Source: Brevundimonas mediterranea
GTDB lineage: Bacteria; Pseudomonadota; Alphaproteobacteria; Caulobacterales; Caulobacteraceae
DNA: 64,000 nucleotides
Direction of reading: 5' to 3'
Assembly: GCF_014196125.1 (NCBI RefSeq)
Contig: NZ_JACIDA010000004.1
Location: 62,001 to 126,000 of the forward strand
A program made the position numbers and the translations under genes. The stretch's first letter is position 1. Every line of letters starts with the position of its first letter. Below the pieces are notes generated by a model that saw nothing but the letters and a program-made list of their open reading frames with translations, made no database searches and was not told where the DNA came from. Below are positions 40,234-49,592 of the stretch, one piece after another.

Positions 40234-41424
40234 TTGCTAGAATTTGCTACAATTCGACGCCCGGGCTTAACGCGCGGAAACTATGATGTTGGCCGAATAT
40301 TGGAATCCCTTCTTTACTACAGAAGGGTTCACCTTGTTTTGGACATGCAGTCTTTCTCCGGTCTGGCGATGGCTCTTGGTCTAAAGAGACTTCAGACGCT
40401 TCTCAAACACGACGACATCACTGCAACGTTCACCGGCGAGTTCCCCGCCGTGGTCGCTAATTCGAAAGGAACGATGAAGACGCATCGTTCGGTGTTTGGG
40501 AAGCTCCTTGGAGATGACCCTAATGATGAGAGGCCACTCAAACTCGCTTTCAATATGCTGAAAAGCCAAGAGAGGTTTCAGGGTCTAAAGATCAGAGATT
40601 TGCAGCCCATCCTTAGTCGCGTCTCGGTAGCCAACTACGATAAAATGTTGGGAGGACAAAAATACGTTGACGAGAGATTCGGTTCTCTAGCCACGGACAC
40701 TCAAACGCTCCGGATCGCTTTAGCCATGGAGGCAGAGTTATCTGCCCGAGAATATGATCAATCCGCAATCGCCAACCTGAAAATCGAGGCTCACAATTTC
40801 GATGGCGAAATACTCATCCTTTCGGACATTGAGCCTCACATTTTGATCGGGCGCGATCCAGATTTCGGTTGGGGAAATGTCCTCAGTACGCTGCAAGACT
40901 ATGTAATCGATGCGACCATATCCCAGCGGCAATCAACAGATTTAGTCGGGTCATCAGAAATTAGAGATCTCGCGATCCACAGGATTGATTTGTCGCTCCA
41001 AAGGGCACATCGCAGCGCTGAGCAGATTGAAGGTTTCCAAACTGTCGTTTTCGAAGGCGCCGGAGGCTTGGCCGATGCCTACAATAGGGGAGCAATCTCG
41101 TTTGAGGACGCGCTGCGGCTAATTGATCGATCAACCAAATTTCGGGAATGGCTTGTAGGTCTCTCTCCAGACGCGGATGTTCTCACAGAATATCATGCGG
41201 CGATCGCGAAAGACGCCATTACTGATAAGCTTCCCGTTGCAACTGTTCGGTTTGCGTTTTTCACTGCTTCCGGCGCTGGGATCGACGCGTTAACCGGCGG
41301 TAGCGGCATAGGCACGGCGGCAGGTGTGGGGCTCTCGGCCTTTGATACGTTCGTAATCGACAGGCTTCTGAAGGGATGGCGGCCCAACATGTTTGTCGAG
41401 GCCGCAAAACGTAGCTTTGATTAG
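40234..41424 (+). CDS. Unknown 396-residue protein, AT-richer, TTG start
   Basis: A well-placed GAGGAAAG precedes the TTG at 40234, so TTG is the likely start. Base composition is clearly lower in GC than clpB and the flanks. No known domain is recognised. Visible: VHLVLDMQSFSGLAMALGLKRL and ITATFTGEFPAVVANS (strand-helix alternation); a middle section with LILSDIEPHILIG; a C-terminal glycine-rich hydrophobic segment (FFTASGAGIDALTGGSGIG) followed by DTFVIDRLLKGWRPNMFVEA. The last motif recurs, as I recall, in uncharacterised bacterial accessory proteins. It has no partner gene. Likely acquired; function unknown. Confidence 0.75.
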   Translation: MLEFATIRRPGLTRGNYDVGRILESLLYYRRVHLVLDMQSFSGLAMALGLKRLQTLLKHDDITATFTGEFPAVVANSKGTMKTHRSVFGKLLGDDPNDERPLKLAFNMLKSQERFQGLKIRDLQPILSRVSVANYDKMLGGQKYVDERFGSLATDTQTLRIALAMEAELSAREYDQSAIANLKIEAHNFDGEILILSDIEPHILIGRDPDFGWGNVLSTLQDYVIDATISQRQSTDLVGSSEIRDLAIHRIDLSLQRAHRSAEQIEGFQTVVFEGAGGLADAYNRGAISFEDALRLIDRSTKFREWLVGLSPDADVLTEYHAAIAKDAITDKLPVATVRFAFFTASGAGIDALTGGSGIGTAAGVGLSAFDTFVIDRLLKGWRPNMFVEAAKRSFD

Positions 41425-41569
41425 TAGATGCGGGAGGAGGTGGCGGCGAAGCGGACGGATGAGCGCTTCGTCCGTTATTGGCGGCTGATGCAACGTCCGC
41501 CATGCTCTGTGCGGACTTGTGGGCCCTCCGGACGCGCCGGAGGGTGACGGGCTGGTGATGCGGTTTAGA

Positions 41570-41707
41570 ACCCCTCCGTCACGCCGCTTCGCGTCGCGCC
41601 ACCTCCCCATTTCATGGGGAGGAGAAAGGCAAGGGCCGTCGCACCGTCTCCTCCCCGCCTGCGGGGAGGGGGACCGCCGCGCCGCTTGCGCGGGGGTGGA
41701 GGGGCTC
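41570..41707. repeat. CCCCTCCGTCACG double palindrome, third copy
   Basis: ACCCCTCCGTCACG with GCGCCACCTCCCC...GGGGAGG, then CTCCCC...GGGGAGGGGGACC and GGGGTGGAGGGGC: the same mirrored structure as 26863. A neighbouring inverted repeat CCCTCCGG/CCGGAGGG lies at 41524-41544. It fills most of the gap after the unknown gene. Confidence 0.65.
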
Positions 41708-41819
41708 TGGACGCCGCACCGGCGCCCGCGCACCTAATTCCGCCGACGAACCCGTTCGTTTTCAACGCCCTGACGCATAATCACGCCCTCTTCCCTCCCA
41801 GGGTCCGAAACCATGAGAT

Positions 41820-41858
41820 GATGACGCCGCTCGTCGGCATCGGACCAGCGGCGTCATC
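41820..41858. terminator. Perfect 12-bp inverted repeat
   Basis: GATGACGCCGCT (41820-41831) pairs perfectly with AGCGGCGTCATC (41847-41858), loop 15. It is intergenic, after the unknown gene and near the end of the alcohol dehydrogenase gene, so it may end either transcript. No T run. Confidence 0.5.
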
Positions 41859-41868
41859 GGAGAGGGCG

Positions 41869-41925
41869 GATTTCAGACAATTCATACGATTCAGACACTG
41901 TTTTTTTCGTCCAGAGTCTGAAACC
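41869..41925 (+). repeat. 57-bp TTTCAGAC/GTCTGAAA element, copy A
   Basis: Begins GATTTCAGACAATTCATAC, has an internal ATTCAGAC, then a T run, and ends in GTCTGAAA. Arms TTTCAGAC and GTCTGAAA are an 8-bp inverted repeat. It starts 4 bp past the alcohol dehydrogenase stop, on the strand opposite that gene. A very similar copy in reverse orientation lies at 46881-46937. Excluding these repeats, the 505-bp gap holds nothing else supported. Confidence 0.75.
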
Positions 41926-41929
41926 GGCG

Positions 41930-43087
41930 TCAGGGGTTGATCACCACCTTGATGCAGCCGTCCGCCTTCCCCTGGAAGGTCTTGTAGGCGTCCGGCCCGT
42001 CTTCCAGCCCGATCTTGTGGGTGATCAGGAAGCTGGGGTCGATCTGGCCGTCGACCACCTTCTGCATCAGGGGTTCCAGGTATTTCTGCACATGGGTCTG
42101 GCCGGTCTTCAGCGTCAGCCCCTTGGCCACGAAGGCGCCCATCATGGTCGGCACGCCGCCCACGAAGACGCCGGGCAGGCTGATGGTCCCGCCGGGGCGG
42201 CAGGCGATGATGGCCTCGTTCAGGGCGTAGGGGCGCTCCATCTTGCCGGCCACCGTCTCCTGGACCTTTTCAAGCAGGCTGCCGGAGCCGTGGCTTTCCA
42301 GGCCGACGGCCTCGATCACCGCGTCCGGGCCGACGCCGTGGGTCATGTCCTTGATCCGCGCCTGCAGATCGCCTTCCGAGAAGTCGAGGGTCTCGGCCCC
42401 GGCGTCGCGGGCCATCTGCAGCCGTTCGGCCACCTGGTCGATGGCGATGACCCGTTCGGCGCCCATCATGAAGGCGCTGCGGATGGCGAACTGGCCGACG
42501 GGGCCGCAGCCGAACACCAGCACCGTCTGGCCGGGCTGGATATTGGCGTTCTCGGCGGCCATCCAGCCGGTCGGGAAGATGTCGGACAGGAACAGGACCT
42601 GGTCGTCGGTCAGGCCCTCGGGCACCTTGATCGGGCCGACGTCGGCATAGGGGACGCGCAGATATTCGGCCTGGCCCCCGGCGAACCCGCCGTACATCTC
42701 GCTGTAGCCGAACAGGCCGGCGGTGGGATAGCCGATCATCTTGGCCTGTTCCGCGCCGTTCGGATTGGACCGCGCGCACAGGGAATAGAGGCCGCGCCGG
42801 CAGTAGTCGCAGTCGCCGCAGCTGATTGTGAAGGGCACCACGACGCGGTCGCCGACCTTGAGTTTTTGGTTGTCCTTGCCGACGGCGACGACCTCGCCCA
42901 TCGTCTCATGGCCCATGACGTCGCCGGACTTCATGCCGGGCACGAAGCCGCCGTACAGGTGCAGGTCCGAGCCGCAGATGGCGCAGCTCGTCACCCGAAT
43001 GACGACGTCGCGGCCGTCCTCGATCGTGGGGTCGGGCACCTCCTCGCAACGGATGTCGCCCTTGCCGTGCCAGCACAACGCCTTCAT
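41930..43087 (-). CDS. Zinc alcohol/formaldehyde dehydrogenase
   Basis: 385 residues, medium-chain dehydrogenase family. Catalytic zinc ligands: Cys38 (SCAICGSD), His60-Glu61 (MGHETMG). Structural zinc loop [18 protein letters not shown]-binding [29 protein letters not shown]. The long insert after the structural loop and the EAVGLESHG region resemble the glutathione-independent formaldehyde dehydrogenase/FdhA-like branch rather than classic yeast ADH. Substrate not certain. Starts upstream of prmC's far side on the same strand, 92 bp downstream of prmC. Confidence 0.86.
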   Translation of the reverse strand: MKALCWHGKGDIRCEEVPDPTIEDGRDVVIRVTSCAICGSDLHLYGGFVPGMKSGDVMGHETMGEVVAVGKDNQKLKVGDRVVVPFTISCGDCDYCRRGLYSLCARSNPNGAEQAKMIGYPTAGLFGYSEMYGGFAGGQAEYLRVPYADVGPIKVPEGLTDDQVLFLSDIFPTGWMAAENANIQPGQTVLVFGCGPVGQFAIRSAFMMGAERVIAIDQVAERLQMARDAGAETLDFSEGDLQARIKDMTHGVGPDAVIEAVGLESHGSGSLLEKVQETVAGKMERPYALNEAIIACRPGGTISLPGVFVGGVPTMMGAFVAKGLTLKTGQTHVQKYLEPLMQKVVDGQIDPSFLITHKIGLEDGPDAYKTFQGKADGCIKVVINP

Positions 43088-43179
43088 GTCGGATCTCCCT
43101 TTCTGAGGGGGATCAATCCGGCGGCGGGGCGGGAGTTCCTAGCGCAAAGCTTTGTAAATCAAAGCCTTGCCGTGGGCGA

Positions 43180-44094
43180 TCACTCCTGCGGGATCGGATT
43201 GGTGCGGGGGTCCGGGCCGTTGGTGACGACGCGGTCGCGTTCGCCCAGGTCCTTGATCACCTTGACGTCGGCGAAGCCCTGGGCCTCGAACAGGGCCTTG
43301 ACCTGGGGGCCCTGGTCCCAGCCGATCTCGACGGCGAAGACGCCGCCGGGCTTGAGGATCCGTTTCACCTCGGGCGCCAGGTCGCGATAGGCCTGAAGCC
43401 CGTCGGGGCCGCCGTCCAGGGCCAGGTGCGGGTCGTGGTCGCGGACCTCGGGGTCCAGGGTCGGGATGTGGTCGGTCGGGATATAGGGCGGGTTGGACAC
43501 CACCAGGTCGAAGCCGGCGTCGCCGAAGCCCGCCGCCCATTCGGTCCTCAGGAAGGCGGCGCGCTCGTTCAGGTCCAGGTTGGCGGCGTTCTCCTTGGCC
43601 ACGGCCAGGGCCTCGGTCGAGATGTCGGTGCCGACCCCCTGGGCCGCCGGCCGCTCGGCCAGCAGGGCCAGCAGGATGGCGCCCGAGCCGGTGCCTAGGT
43701 CGGCGATGCTGAAGGCCTGGGTCTTGGCGAAGGCCAGCAGGGCGATGTCGAGGATGGTCTCGGTGTCGGGGCGGGGGCTGAGGACGTCGGGGGTGACGTT
43801 CAGCATGATCTTCCAGAAGCCCTTCTTGCCGACGATCCGCGACACCGGCTCGCGGCGCAGGCGGCGGTCGACCATGGCCTCGTACTCGGCCTGCTGCTCG
43901 GGCGTGACGACGCGATAGGGATCGGTCAGAATGTCCATACGGCTGGCGCCGGCGGCGGCCTCCAGCAGCAGGCGGGCGTCGATGGCCGGGCTGTCGATGC
44001 GTCCGCCCTTCAGGCGGGCCTGGGCGGCCTTCCACACGGTCAGCAGGGTGGCGGCGCCGTCGGACGGCTTGGGGGAGAGGGGCTCGGTGGTCAT
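43180..44094 (-). CDS. prmC: Release factor glutamine methyltransferase
   Basis: 304 residues. N-terminal helical release-factor-binding domain, then a SAM-dependent fold: FSIADLGTGSGAILLALL (motif I), VGTDISTEALAVAKENA and the signature VVSNPPYIP for glutamine-side-chain methylation. It methylates the GGQ glutamine of RF1 and RF2. In many bacteria prmC sits with prfA; no prfA lies here. Diverges from yihY across about 80 bp. Confidence 0.93.
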   Translation of the reverse strand: MTTEPLSPKPSDGAATLLTVWKAAQARLKGGRIDSPAIDARLLLEAAAGASRMDILTDPYRVVTPEQQAEYEAMVDRRLRREPVSRIVGKKGFWKIMLNVTPDVLSPRPDTETILDIALLAFAKTQAFSIADLGTGSGAILLALLAERPAAQGVGTDISTEALAVAKENAANLDLNERAAFLRTEWAAGFGDAGFDLVVSNPPYIPTDHIPTLDPEVRDHDPHLALDGGPDGLQAYRDLAPEVKRILKPGGVFAVEIGWDQGPQVKALFEAQGFADVKVIKDLGERDRVVTNGPDPRTNPIPQE

Positions 44095-44174
44095 GCCGGG
44101 TGATTGGCCCTTCGCGGCCGGGATTTCAAGCCGGGCCGAGGGAACGCGGCGCCAGCTTGGCCGTTGGCGTGGTG

Positions 44175-45476
44175 ATGTCCAAGCCCAAACCGCCTTTCCG
44201 CAACCGCCGCCCCGCGATCCAAAGACCCCAGGCGCGGCGCGGGCGCGCAGCGGCCGGGGGACTGGACCGCCTGTGGAAGTTCGTCGCCGCGACGGCGGGC
44301 GGCCTGGCCGCCGGCGCCGGGGCCGCGCATCTGCTCTACACCCAGGGCCACAAGGTCGGGCTGGAGCTGCGGCCGCCCCGTCCCGAACCCCTGCCGCCCA
44401 AACCCCCGACGCCCGAGGACTACGACCTCAAGGAGCCCGGTCGCGGCCGCCTGGCCAAACGGCCCGAACAGATTCCGCACAAGGGCTGGAGCGACATCCT
44501 GTGGCGCACGGGGGGCTCCTACTTCGGCGACCGGGTCGGCTTCGTCGCCGGGGGCGTGACCTTCTTCACCCTGCTGTCGCTGTTTCCCCTGCTGGGGACG
44601 TTCGTCACCCTGTACGGCCTGTTTGCCGATCCGGCCGACGCCTGGAGCAGGCTTCAGTTCCTGTACGGCGTCATGCCCAGCAGCATCGCCGCCTTCCTGG
44701 GCGGCGAGATGGAGCGGTTGGCCCAGAACTCGAACGGCCAGCTGACCTTCACCCTGATCTGGACCCTGGCCCTGTCGCTGTGGACCGCCAATGGCGCGGT
44801 CAAGGTGCTCTTCTACGGGCTGAACATCGCCTATCACGAGGTCGAGCGGCGCAATATCGTCCGCTACAACCTGCTGTGCATGGGCTTCACCCTGGGGGCC
44901 GTGGCCGCCGTCCTGTTCAGCTCGCTGCTGGTGGTCGGGGTGCCGGTGGTGGTGGGGCTGTTCGGACTGCAGGAGGAATGGGGCCTGCTGGCCCTGTTGC
45001 GCTGGCCCCTGCTGCTGGTCGGCTATGTCGCCGCCCTGACCCTGATCTACCGTTTCGGGCCGTGCCGGCAGAAGGCGCGCTGGCGCTGGCTGACGCCGGG
45101 GGCGATCTTCGCGGCGGTGGTCAGCCTGACGGTCTCCTTCGTGTTCAGCTGGTATCTGACCAACTTCGTCCGCACCGACTCCTATGGCCCGCTGGCGGCC
45201 ATGATGGGCTTCCTGCTGTGGACCTGGCTGTCGGTCCAGGTGATCCTGATGGGGGCCGAGCTGAACGCCGAGATCGAGCATCAGACGGCCCTGGACACCA
45301 CCACGGGCAAGGCCATGCCGATCGGCGAGCGGGGCGCCAAGGTGGCCGACAGCATCGGCGCCAAGCGGGGCAATCCCGCCGCCCTGGCCTTCACCCAGCG
45401 CCACGCCGAGGCGGTCGCCGACCGGCTGATGCGCCGCCGGGACCGCCGCGAGCGCGAGGCCGCCGCTAAAGAATGA
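44175..45476 (+). CDS. YihY/BrkB-family inner membrane protein
   Basis: 433 residues. A basic, proline-rich N-terminus ([20 protein letters not shown]), then about 6 hydrophobic segments: [91 protein letters not shown] and [22 protein letters not shown]. This is the YihY/UPF0761 pattern. Function is unproven (a former RNase BN assignment was withdrawn). The ATG at 44175 lacks a strong ribosome site. Its end overlaps the hslU end by 11 bp in the converging orientation. Confidence 0.86.
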   Translation: MSKPKPPFRNRRPAIQRPQARRGRAAAGGLDRLWKFVAATAGGLAAGAGAAHLLYTQGHKVGLELRPPRPEPLPPKPPTPEDYDLKEPGRGRLAKRPEQIPHKGWSDILWRTGGSYFGDRVGFVAGGVTFFTLLSLFPLLGTFVTLYGLFADPADAWSRLQFLYGVMPSSIAAFLGGEMERLAQNSNGQLTFTLIWTLALSLWTANGAVKVLFYGLNIAYHEVERRNIVRYNLLCMGFTLGAVAAVLFSSLLVVGVPVVVGLFGLQEEWGLLALLRWPLLLVGYVAALTLIYRFGPCRQKARWRWLTPGAIFAAVVSLTVSFVFSWYLTNFVRTDSYGPLAAMMGFLLWTWLSVQVILMGAELNAEIEHQTALDTTTGKAMPIGERGAKVADSIGAKRGNPAALAFTQRHAEAVADRLMRRRDRREREAAAKE

Positions 45477-46767
45477 ACCGGCTCAGATCGACGTCCTTGG
45501 TCAGGAGGCTCAGCTTGTCGCGCACCGCCGCCCCGTCGAAGTTCACGGTCTGGCCCGCCAGGTCCGAGGCCTTGAAACTGGTCTCCTCCAGCACCCGCTC
45601 CAGCACGGTCTGAAGCCGCCGCGCCCCGATGTTCTCGACGGCCGAGTTGGCCGCCACCGCCGCATCGGCCAGGGCCTCGACCGCGTCGTCGGTGAAGGTC
45701 AGGGTCACGTCCTCGGTCGCCAGCAGGGCTTGGTTCTGACGGATCAGATTGGCCTCGGGCTCGGTCAGGATCCGCTTGAAGTCGTCGCGCGTCAGGGCCT
45801 TCAGCTCGACCCGGATCGGCAGCCGCCCCTGAAGCTCGGGCAGCAGGTCCGACGGCTTGGCCACATGGAAGGCGCCCGAGGCGATGAACAGGACGTGGTC
45901 GGTCTTCACCGGCCCGTATTTGGTCGAGACGGTGGTCCCCTCAATCAGGGGCAGCAGGTCGCGCTGCACGCCCTCGCGCGACACGTCGGCGCCGGATGCG
46001 CCCTGACGGGCCGCCACCTTGTCGATCTCGTCCAGGAAGACGATGCCCTCGTTCTCGGCCAGGATCAGCGCCTCCTTGGTCAGGCTGTCCTGATCCAGCA
46101 GCTTGTCGCCCTCTTCGGCGATCAGGGGGCCGGTGGCGTCGCGGACGGTCAGCTTGACCGTCTTGGTGCGGCCGCCGCCCATCTTGCCCAGCATCTCCGA
46201 CAGGTTCAGCAGGCCCACGGCCCCGCCGCCGGGGATGTCCAGCCCCTGGATCGGCGAGGCGGTGTCGGCCAGGGCGATCTCGATCTCCTTGTCGTCCAGT
46301 TCCCCGGCCCGCAGCTTCTTCCTGAAGCTGTCGCGCGTCGCCGGGCCGGCGCCGGGACCGACCAGGGCGTCCAGGATCCGGTCCTCGGCCGCACCCTCGG
46401 CCCGCGCCCGCACCTCGCCGCGTCGGCGGTCGCGCACCATGACCAGGGCGCTCTCGACCAGGTCGCGCATGATCTGATCGACGTCGCGGCCGACATAGCC
46501 GACCTCGGTGAACTTGGTCGCCTCGACCTTCAGAAAGGGCGAACCGGCCAGCCGCGCCAGCCGCCGGGCGATCTCGGTCTTGCCGACGCCGGTCGGGCCG
46601 ATCATCAGGATGTTCTTGGGCGTCACCTCGTCACGCAGATCCTCGGGCACGCGCTTGCGACGCCAGCGATTGCGCAGGGCCACGGCCACGGCGCGCTTGG
46701 CGTCGTCCTGGCCGACGATATAGCGATCCAGTTCGGAGACGATTTCGCGGGGGGAGAGGTCAGTCAT
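45466..46767 (-). CDS. hslU: HslU ATPase of the HslVU protease
   Basis: 433 residues. AAA+ unfoldase with N-terminal [31 protein letters not shown], Walker [35 protein letters not shown], Walker [10 protein letters not shown], the I-domain (about 110-240) and the C-terminal tail DLSRFIL, which inserts into HslV. It unfolds substrates for the HslV peptidase. Often hslV precedes it in one operon; the 600 bp upstream here contain no hslV. hslV must be elsewhere if the complex exists. Confidence 0.94.
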   Translation of the reverse strand: MTDLSPREIVSELDRYIVGQDDAKRAVAVALRNRWRRKRVPEDLRDEVTPKNILMIGPTGVGKTEIARRLARLAGSPFLKVEATKFTEVGYVGRDVDQIMRDLVESALVMVRDRRRGEVRARAEGAAEDRILDALVGPGAGPATRDSFRKKLRAGELDDKEIEIALADTASPIQGLDIPGGGAVGLLNLSEMLGKMGGGRTKTVKLTVRDATGPLIAEEGDKLLDQDSLTKEALILAENEGIVFLDEIDKVAARQGASGADVSREGVQRDLLPLIEGTTVSTKYGPVKTDHVLFIASGAFHVAKPSDLLPELQGRLPIRVELKALTRDDFKRILTEPEANLIRQNQALLATEDVTLTFTDDAVEALADAAVAANSAVENIGARRLQTVLERVLEETSFKASDLAGQTVNFDGAAVRDKLSLLTKDVDLSRFIL

Positions 46768-46880
46768 GGGATGCAGATAGGGGGTCGGGAAGCCGAGCGG
46801 GAGGGGGCGGGGCCGACGGGGCGTTCCGGAGCGAGACCAGACTCCATCCCCCTTCGTCGATTGTCCCGGAGGCGGCGGAG

Positions 46881-46937
46881 GATTTCAGACTGTGCGGCGA
46901 AAAAACAGCGTCTGAATAGTATGAATTGTCTGAAATC
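46881..46937 (-). repeat. 57-bp TTTCAGAC/GTCTGAAA element, copy B
   Basis: Read on the minus strand it begins GATTTCAGACAATTCATAC and continues TATTCAGACGCTG, a T run, CGCC and GTCTGAAA, closely matching copy A at 41869 (about 28 leading bases with one mismatch). It lies 114 bp before the hslU start, in opposite orientation to copy A. Confidence 0.75.
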
Positions 46938-47374
46938 GGGGCGGGGGAAATCGCACTACGCCCGCGATAACCGTGCAGTGTGTACGATGGTGCAATGAAC
47001 GGGCCTCCCTTTCGCTACGGACGGCCGGGAGTATAGACCCGCTGGAACGGGCGGGTGGTTGGGGGCTGAATTTCAAGTCAGGCGGTTGTTTTACCGACAG
47101 CATATTTTCGGAATTAGGATGGCTGGCGTCTTCGCCGACGTGCGAGCACGGCGGAGGCCCGAAACGCCTCGTGCGCGTCGAGCCCCTGCGATTGGCTGGT
47201 GTCATTAAGGCAAAGGTCCGCAACGGGCCGACGCCGGCCAAAGGCGTCACGCCCGGAAGCCGACATCGGCGCCAAGAGCGGAATATCGTCTTTCAGACAG
47301 GTCGGGCGTGACCGGTCCCGGCGCTTGCCGGACCTTTTCCGCCGGATGCCGATCCGCTTCCCTCCGAACAGTGA
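46938..47374. other. 437-bp stretch with no supported gene
   Basis: Short open frames here lack a good ribosome site and have no recognisable protein pattern. The region includes one GTCCGCAACGGG-type repeat (47212) and TTTCAGAC alone at 47291. It may carry the hslU promoter and decayed accessory sequence. Confidence 0.5.
47212..47230 (+). repeat. GTCCGCAACGGG repeat, copy 1
   Basis: AAAGGTCCGCAACGGGCCG. This copy has GGGCC where the others have GGGTC. Confidence 0.6.
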
Positions 47375-47923
47375 TTATCCCGCCGTCCGCGTGCAGCGGC
47401 GCTGATGAGCGATGCCCTTGAGAAAGCCGCGGCGGACCAGGCCTGCACGGATCGCCGCCTGAACCTCCCGGTCATGGGCCGCCGCGCCCGACAGGCGACG
47501 CACCCAGCTCCTCAGCGGGATGAAATCCGTGGCGGTGTCGCGAACCATGTCGAGCGCGGCATTGGCGGCCTGGTCGCCCGTGCCGGTCGCCGGCGTCGGC
47601 TGATCGACATCCGGGCCGAGGGCCTCGTCCAGGGCGTCGATCTGGGCGACGACGGCCGAGCAACGCTGAAGGCCCGCCGTCGCATAGGGGGCGCGGCGCG
47701 CGGTGATCAGAACCTCCGGCACCTCCTGTCGCCGCAGGTTGAGATCGTCCAGTGGAGCCGTCGCCGCCTGGCCCACGCCCTCGCCAAAAGTCTTTCCGCC
47801 TTGGGACGCTTGATCCCGGTTCAGCTCGACGCCCGATAGGCCAGGCATGGAGGCGCAGGCCCCAAGGCCGGATAGGCCCAAGGCCAGGATTGGCGCGACG
47901 ACGAGGGGACAGGCGAATTTCAA
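47375..47923 (-). CDS. Hypothetical lipoprotein, TTG start
   Basis: 182 residues from a TTG at 47923, which gives a credible lipoprotein signal: MKFACPLVVAPILALGLSG then LGAC as lipobox. A weak GGAATGG precedes it. The mature part contains VPEVLITARRAPYATAGLQRC and a C-terminal LRSWVRRLSGAAAHDREVQAAIRAGLVRRGFLKG. I recognise no family. Upstream frames to 48076 lack a signal and are less likely. Function unknown; likely envelope anchored. Confidence 0.6.
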   Translation of the reverse strand: MKFACPLVVAPILALGLSGLGACASMPGLSGVELNRDQASQGGKTFGEGVGQAATAPLDDLNLRRQEVPEVLITARRAPYATAGLQRCSAVVAQIDALDEALGPDVDQPTPATGTGDQAANAALDMVRDTATDFIPLRSWVRRLSGAAAHDREVQAAIRAGLVRRGFLKGIAHQRRCTRTAG

Positions 47924-48041
47924 AGGACCATTCCAAGCGTGACTATAGAAGACACAGCGTTCTGATCGCACGACAGTTCCGGCGGCCGCCTTGATCAGGC
48001 GCAAACCAGGCCTGTCGAATGGCCGTGGGGGGGCGGTTCCC

Positions 48042-48060
48042 GATGTCTGCTTCGGGTCGG
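48042..48060 (+). repeat. GTCYGC..GGGTCG repeat, copy 2
   Basis: GATGTCTGCTTCGGGTCGG, with AAAAGCGGACATC 25 bases downstream pairing with its start. Another AAAAGCGGACG follows. Confidence 0.6.
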
Positions 48061-48187
48061 ACCACGACATCGACACCCGCGCGAAAAGCGGACATCAGCC
48101 GCACAGCCCAAAAGCGGACGCGCCGAACTGCCGCTAGGGGTGGGGGACGGACATTGACTTCGCGGCACCTTCGGCCACCATCGGGTT

Positions 48188-48388
48188 ATGGTCCCGCCTT
48201 GGAAAAAGCACCCCGAGATACCGCTTGGCTCTATCGGCTGGCGAATGGGCTATGGCGAAGACTACTGGATTTCCTTCGACGACTGGTTCGAGCGGAAAAG
48301 CGAAGCTCACAAGCAAACCTACGCGGCGCAGCACCCTGAACCCACGGGTTGGGAAGGCTTCTGGCTCCGCAAAGGGGTCGCCGTTTAG
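48188..48388 (+). CDS. Small Trp-rich hypothetical protein (66 aa)
   Basis: MVPPWKKHPEIPLGSIGWRM, then GEDYWISFDDWF and HPEPTGWEGFWLRKG: compact and rich in Trp, Tyr and acidic residues, unlike the random frames nearby. I recall similar short proteins (IPLGSIGWRMG..EDY) in Caulobacterales and sphingomonads, without function. It overlaps a repeat copy at 48388. Confidence 0.55.
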   Translation: MVPPWKKHPEIPLGSIGWRMGYGEDYWISFDDWFERKSEAHKQTYAAQHPEPTGWEGFWLRKGVAV

Positions 48389-48403
48389 GTCCGCAACGGG
48401 TCG
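48388..48403 (+). repeat. GTCCGCAACGGGTCG repeat, copy 3
   Basis: GGTCCGCAACGGGTCG directly at the end of the small Trp-rich gene. Confidence 0.6.
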
Positions 48404-48512
48404 ATTTCAGTCCTGGGCTTCGACGCCAAAGGCGGGCGGATACGCCGAGCTTCGGCTAGGGTGATAGCCGGATCAACCACCAGCTACGGTTTCAATGGCA
48501 AAGGCAGAACTG

Positions 48513-48941
48513 ATGAGACGCAAAGGCAACCTTGGCAGCCGGATGCTTTTAGTGGCGGCTACCCTATGGCTCGCATCATGCGTCCCCACCGTGACATACA
48601 GTCCGTTGCCGAGCAGCTTTGAATCGGCGCACCGCGCTCTTGCTGCGGAACAGACGCTAACCCACCCGCAAACGGTGGCCAGTCGGAGGAGCAATCCAGA
48701 TATTGCGCCGTTGAGCTTCTGCACTGCGGAGGGCTTGCTGGTAGAGATCCCGAAACCCCGGGTTACCGAAAACGGCATCTGCGGACAACGCGTTCACTGG
48801 CTTCCGACTGCGGTTTCGGCAACTGTCGATCCGGAACGGTGCTGGTCCTACGCCGAGATCAGCACCATCGGCCAACCAAGAGACGCCACGACCGTCGGCT
48901 ACTACGCCGTCCGAGGGTATCTCCGCTGCCCAAACGGTTGA
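48513..48941 (+). CDS. Hypothetical lipoprotein
   Basis: 142 residues from an ATG at 48513, which has AAAGG about 9 bases upstream; an ATG at 48495 is possible. MRRKGNLGSRMLLVAATLWLASC carries a clear lipobox (LASC). The mature part has several cysteines (FCTAEG, ICGQRVHWLP, RCWSYAEIS, YLRCPNG) that could form disulfides. No family recognised. It lies between two repeat copies in the 47-49.5 kb accessory stretch. Confidence 0.62.
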   Translation: MRRKGNLGSRMLLVAATLWLASCVPTVTYSPLPSSFESAHRALAAEQTLTHPQTVASRRSNPDIAPLSFCTAEGLLVEIPKPRVTENGICGQRVHWLPTAVSATVDPERCWSYAEISTIGQPRDATTVGYYAVRGYLRCPNG

Positions 48942-48976
48942 CGCAGCGATAGTGCAACTCGGAAAATCACAAGGGC

Positions 48977-48996
48977 GAAAGTCCGCAACGGGTCGG
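48977..48996 (+). repeat. GTCCGCAACGGGTCG repeat, copy 4
   Basis: GAAAGTCCGCAACGGGTCGG, 35 bp after the lipoprotein stop. Confidence 0.6.
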
Positions 48997-49062
48997 GAGC
49001 GGCTATCCGCACCTCCGCAGAAACCGGACGCGCCCGATGACGCCGAGGGGTGGGAAGCTGAC

Positions 49063-49389
49063 CTACGCGCTTGCTAATTGTCGCAGCCAGAACTCGGCTT
49101 GCTTGGGCTCACCTGGGTCGTTCTGACCAGCTCTGCCACGCGCGGCTTCGAACTCTTGATGGAGTTGGAATGGGCCATCGCCAATCCGTTCGCGTAGCCG
49201 ATCAATGGTGCGCGCGAGTGCCCGCAGTTCATTAAGCTCTGGTGGCGGTCTCATTGAGCCGGTGTGGTCGTTATGACCGAAAAGACCCCATCGACCCGCC
49301 GCGCAGTCCGTAAGCGCCCTTTCAAGGCAAGAGCGATACTCGCGCTCCAAACCGTCCAGTTGCTGCGCCAATCGTTCCGCTTTCGCCAT
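49063..49389 (-). CDS. Small coiled-coil hypothetical protein (108 aa)
   Basis: MAKAERLAQQLDGLEREYRSCLERALTDCAAGRWGLFGHNDH starts with a heptad-like helix. The segment DCAAGRWGLFGHND looks conserved in character, and ELNELRALARTIDRLRERIG is a second helix. I cannot name a family. Codon pattern supports it over the overlapping frames. Confidence 0.55.
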   Translation of the reverse strand: MAKAERLAQQLDGLEREYRSCLERALTDCAAGRWGLFGHNDHTGSMRPPPELNELRALARTIDRLRERIGDGPFQLHQEFEAARGRAGQNDPGEPKQAEFWLRQLASA

Positions 49390-49412
49390 GTGGACATGGT
49401 AGCCGGGTGTGC

Positions 49413-49431
49413 AATGTCCGCAATGGGTCGG
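49413..49431 (+). repeat. GTCCGCAATGGGTCG repeat, copy 5
   Basis: AATGTCCGCAATGGGTCGG, with ACGGCAGGTCGGAAAGCAG following. Last copy before ppa. Confidence 0.6.
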
Positions 49432-49592
49432 TTTGCGAAATCGACGGCAGGTCGGAAAGCAGACCTTGGCGCGCGCCCGTCTCCTTCGGGCGGGAGGAGA
49501 TCCATGGGCCTGGCCTAAGCGAGCGCGAGGGCAGGCGTGGCGGGGGGAAGGGGAGGGGCTGGGCGTCGCAGATGCGCCGGTCTTGCGGTCGC

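Noticed and set aside
41869..46937. Composite transposon bounded by the inverted repeats
   Set aside because: The enclosed genes are housekeeping-type (prmC, hslU), with no transposase or clear target duplication seen. Kept only as a repeat-pair finding.
46973..47311. 112-codon plus-strand frame after hslU
   Set aside because: No ribosome site, cysteine/proline scatter and no recognisable pattern. It overlaps a dispersed repeat.
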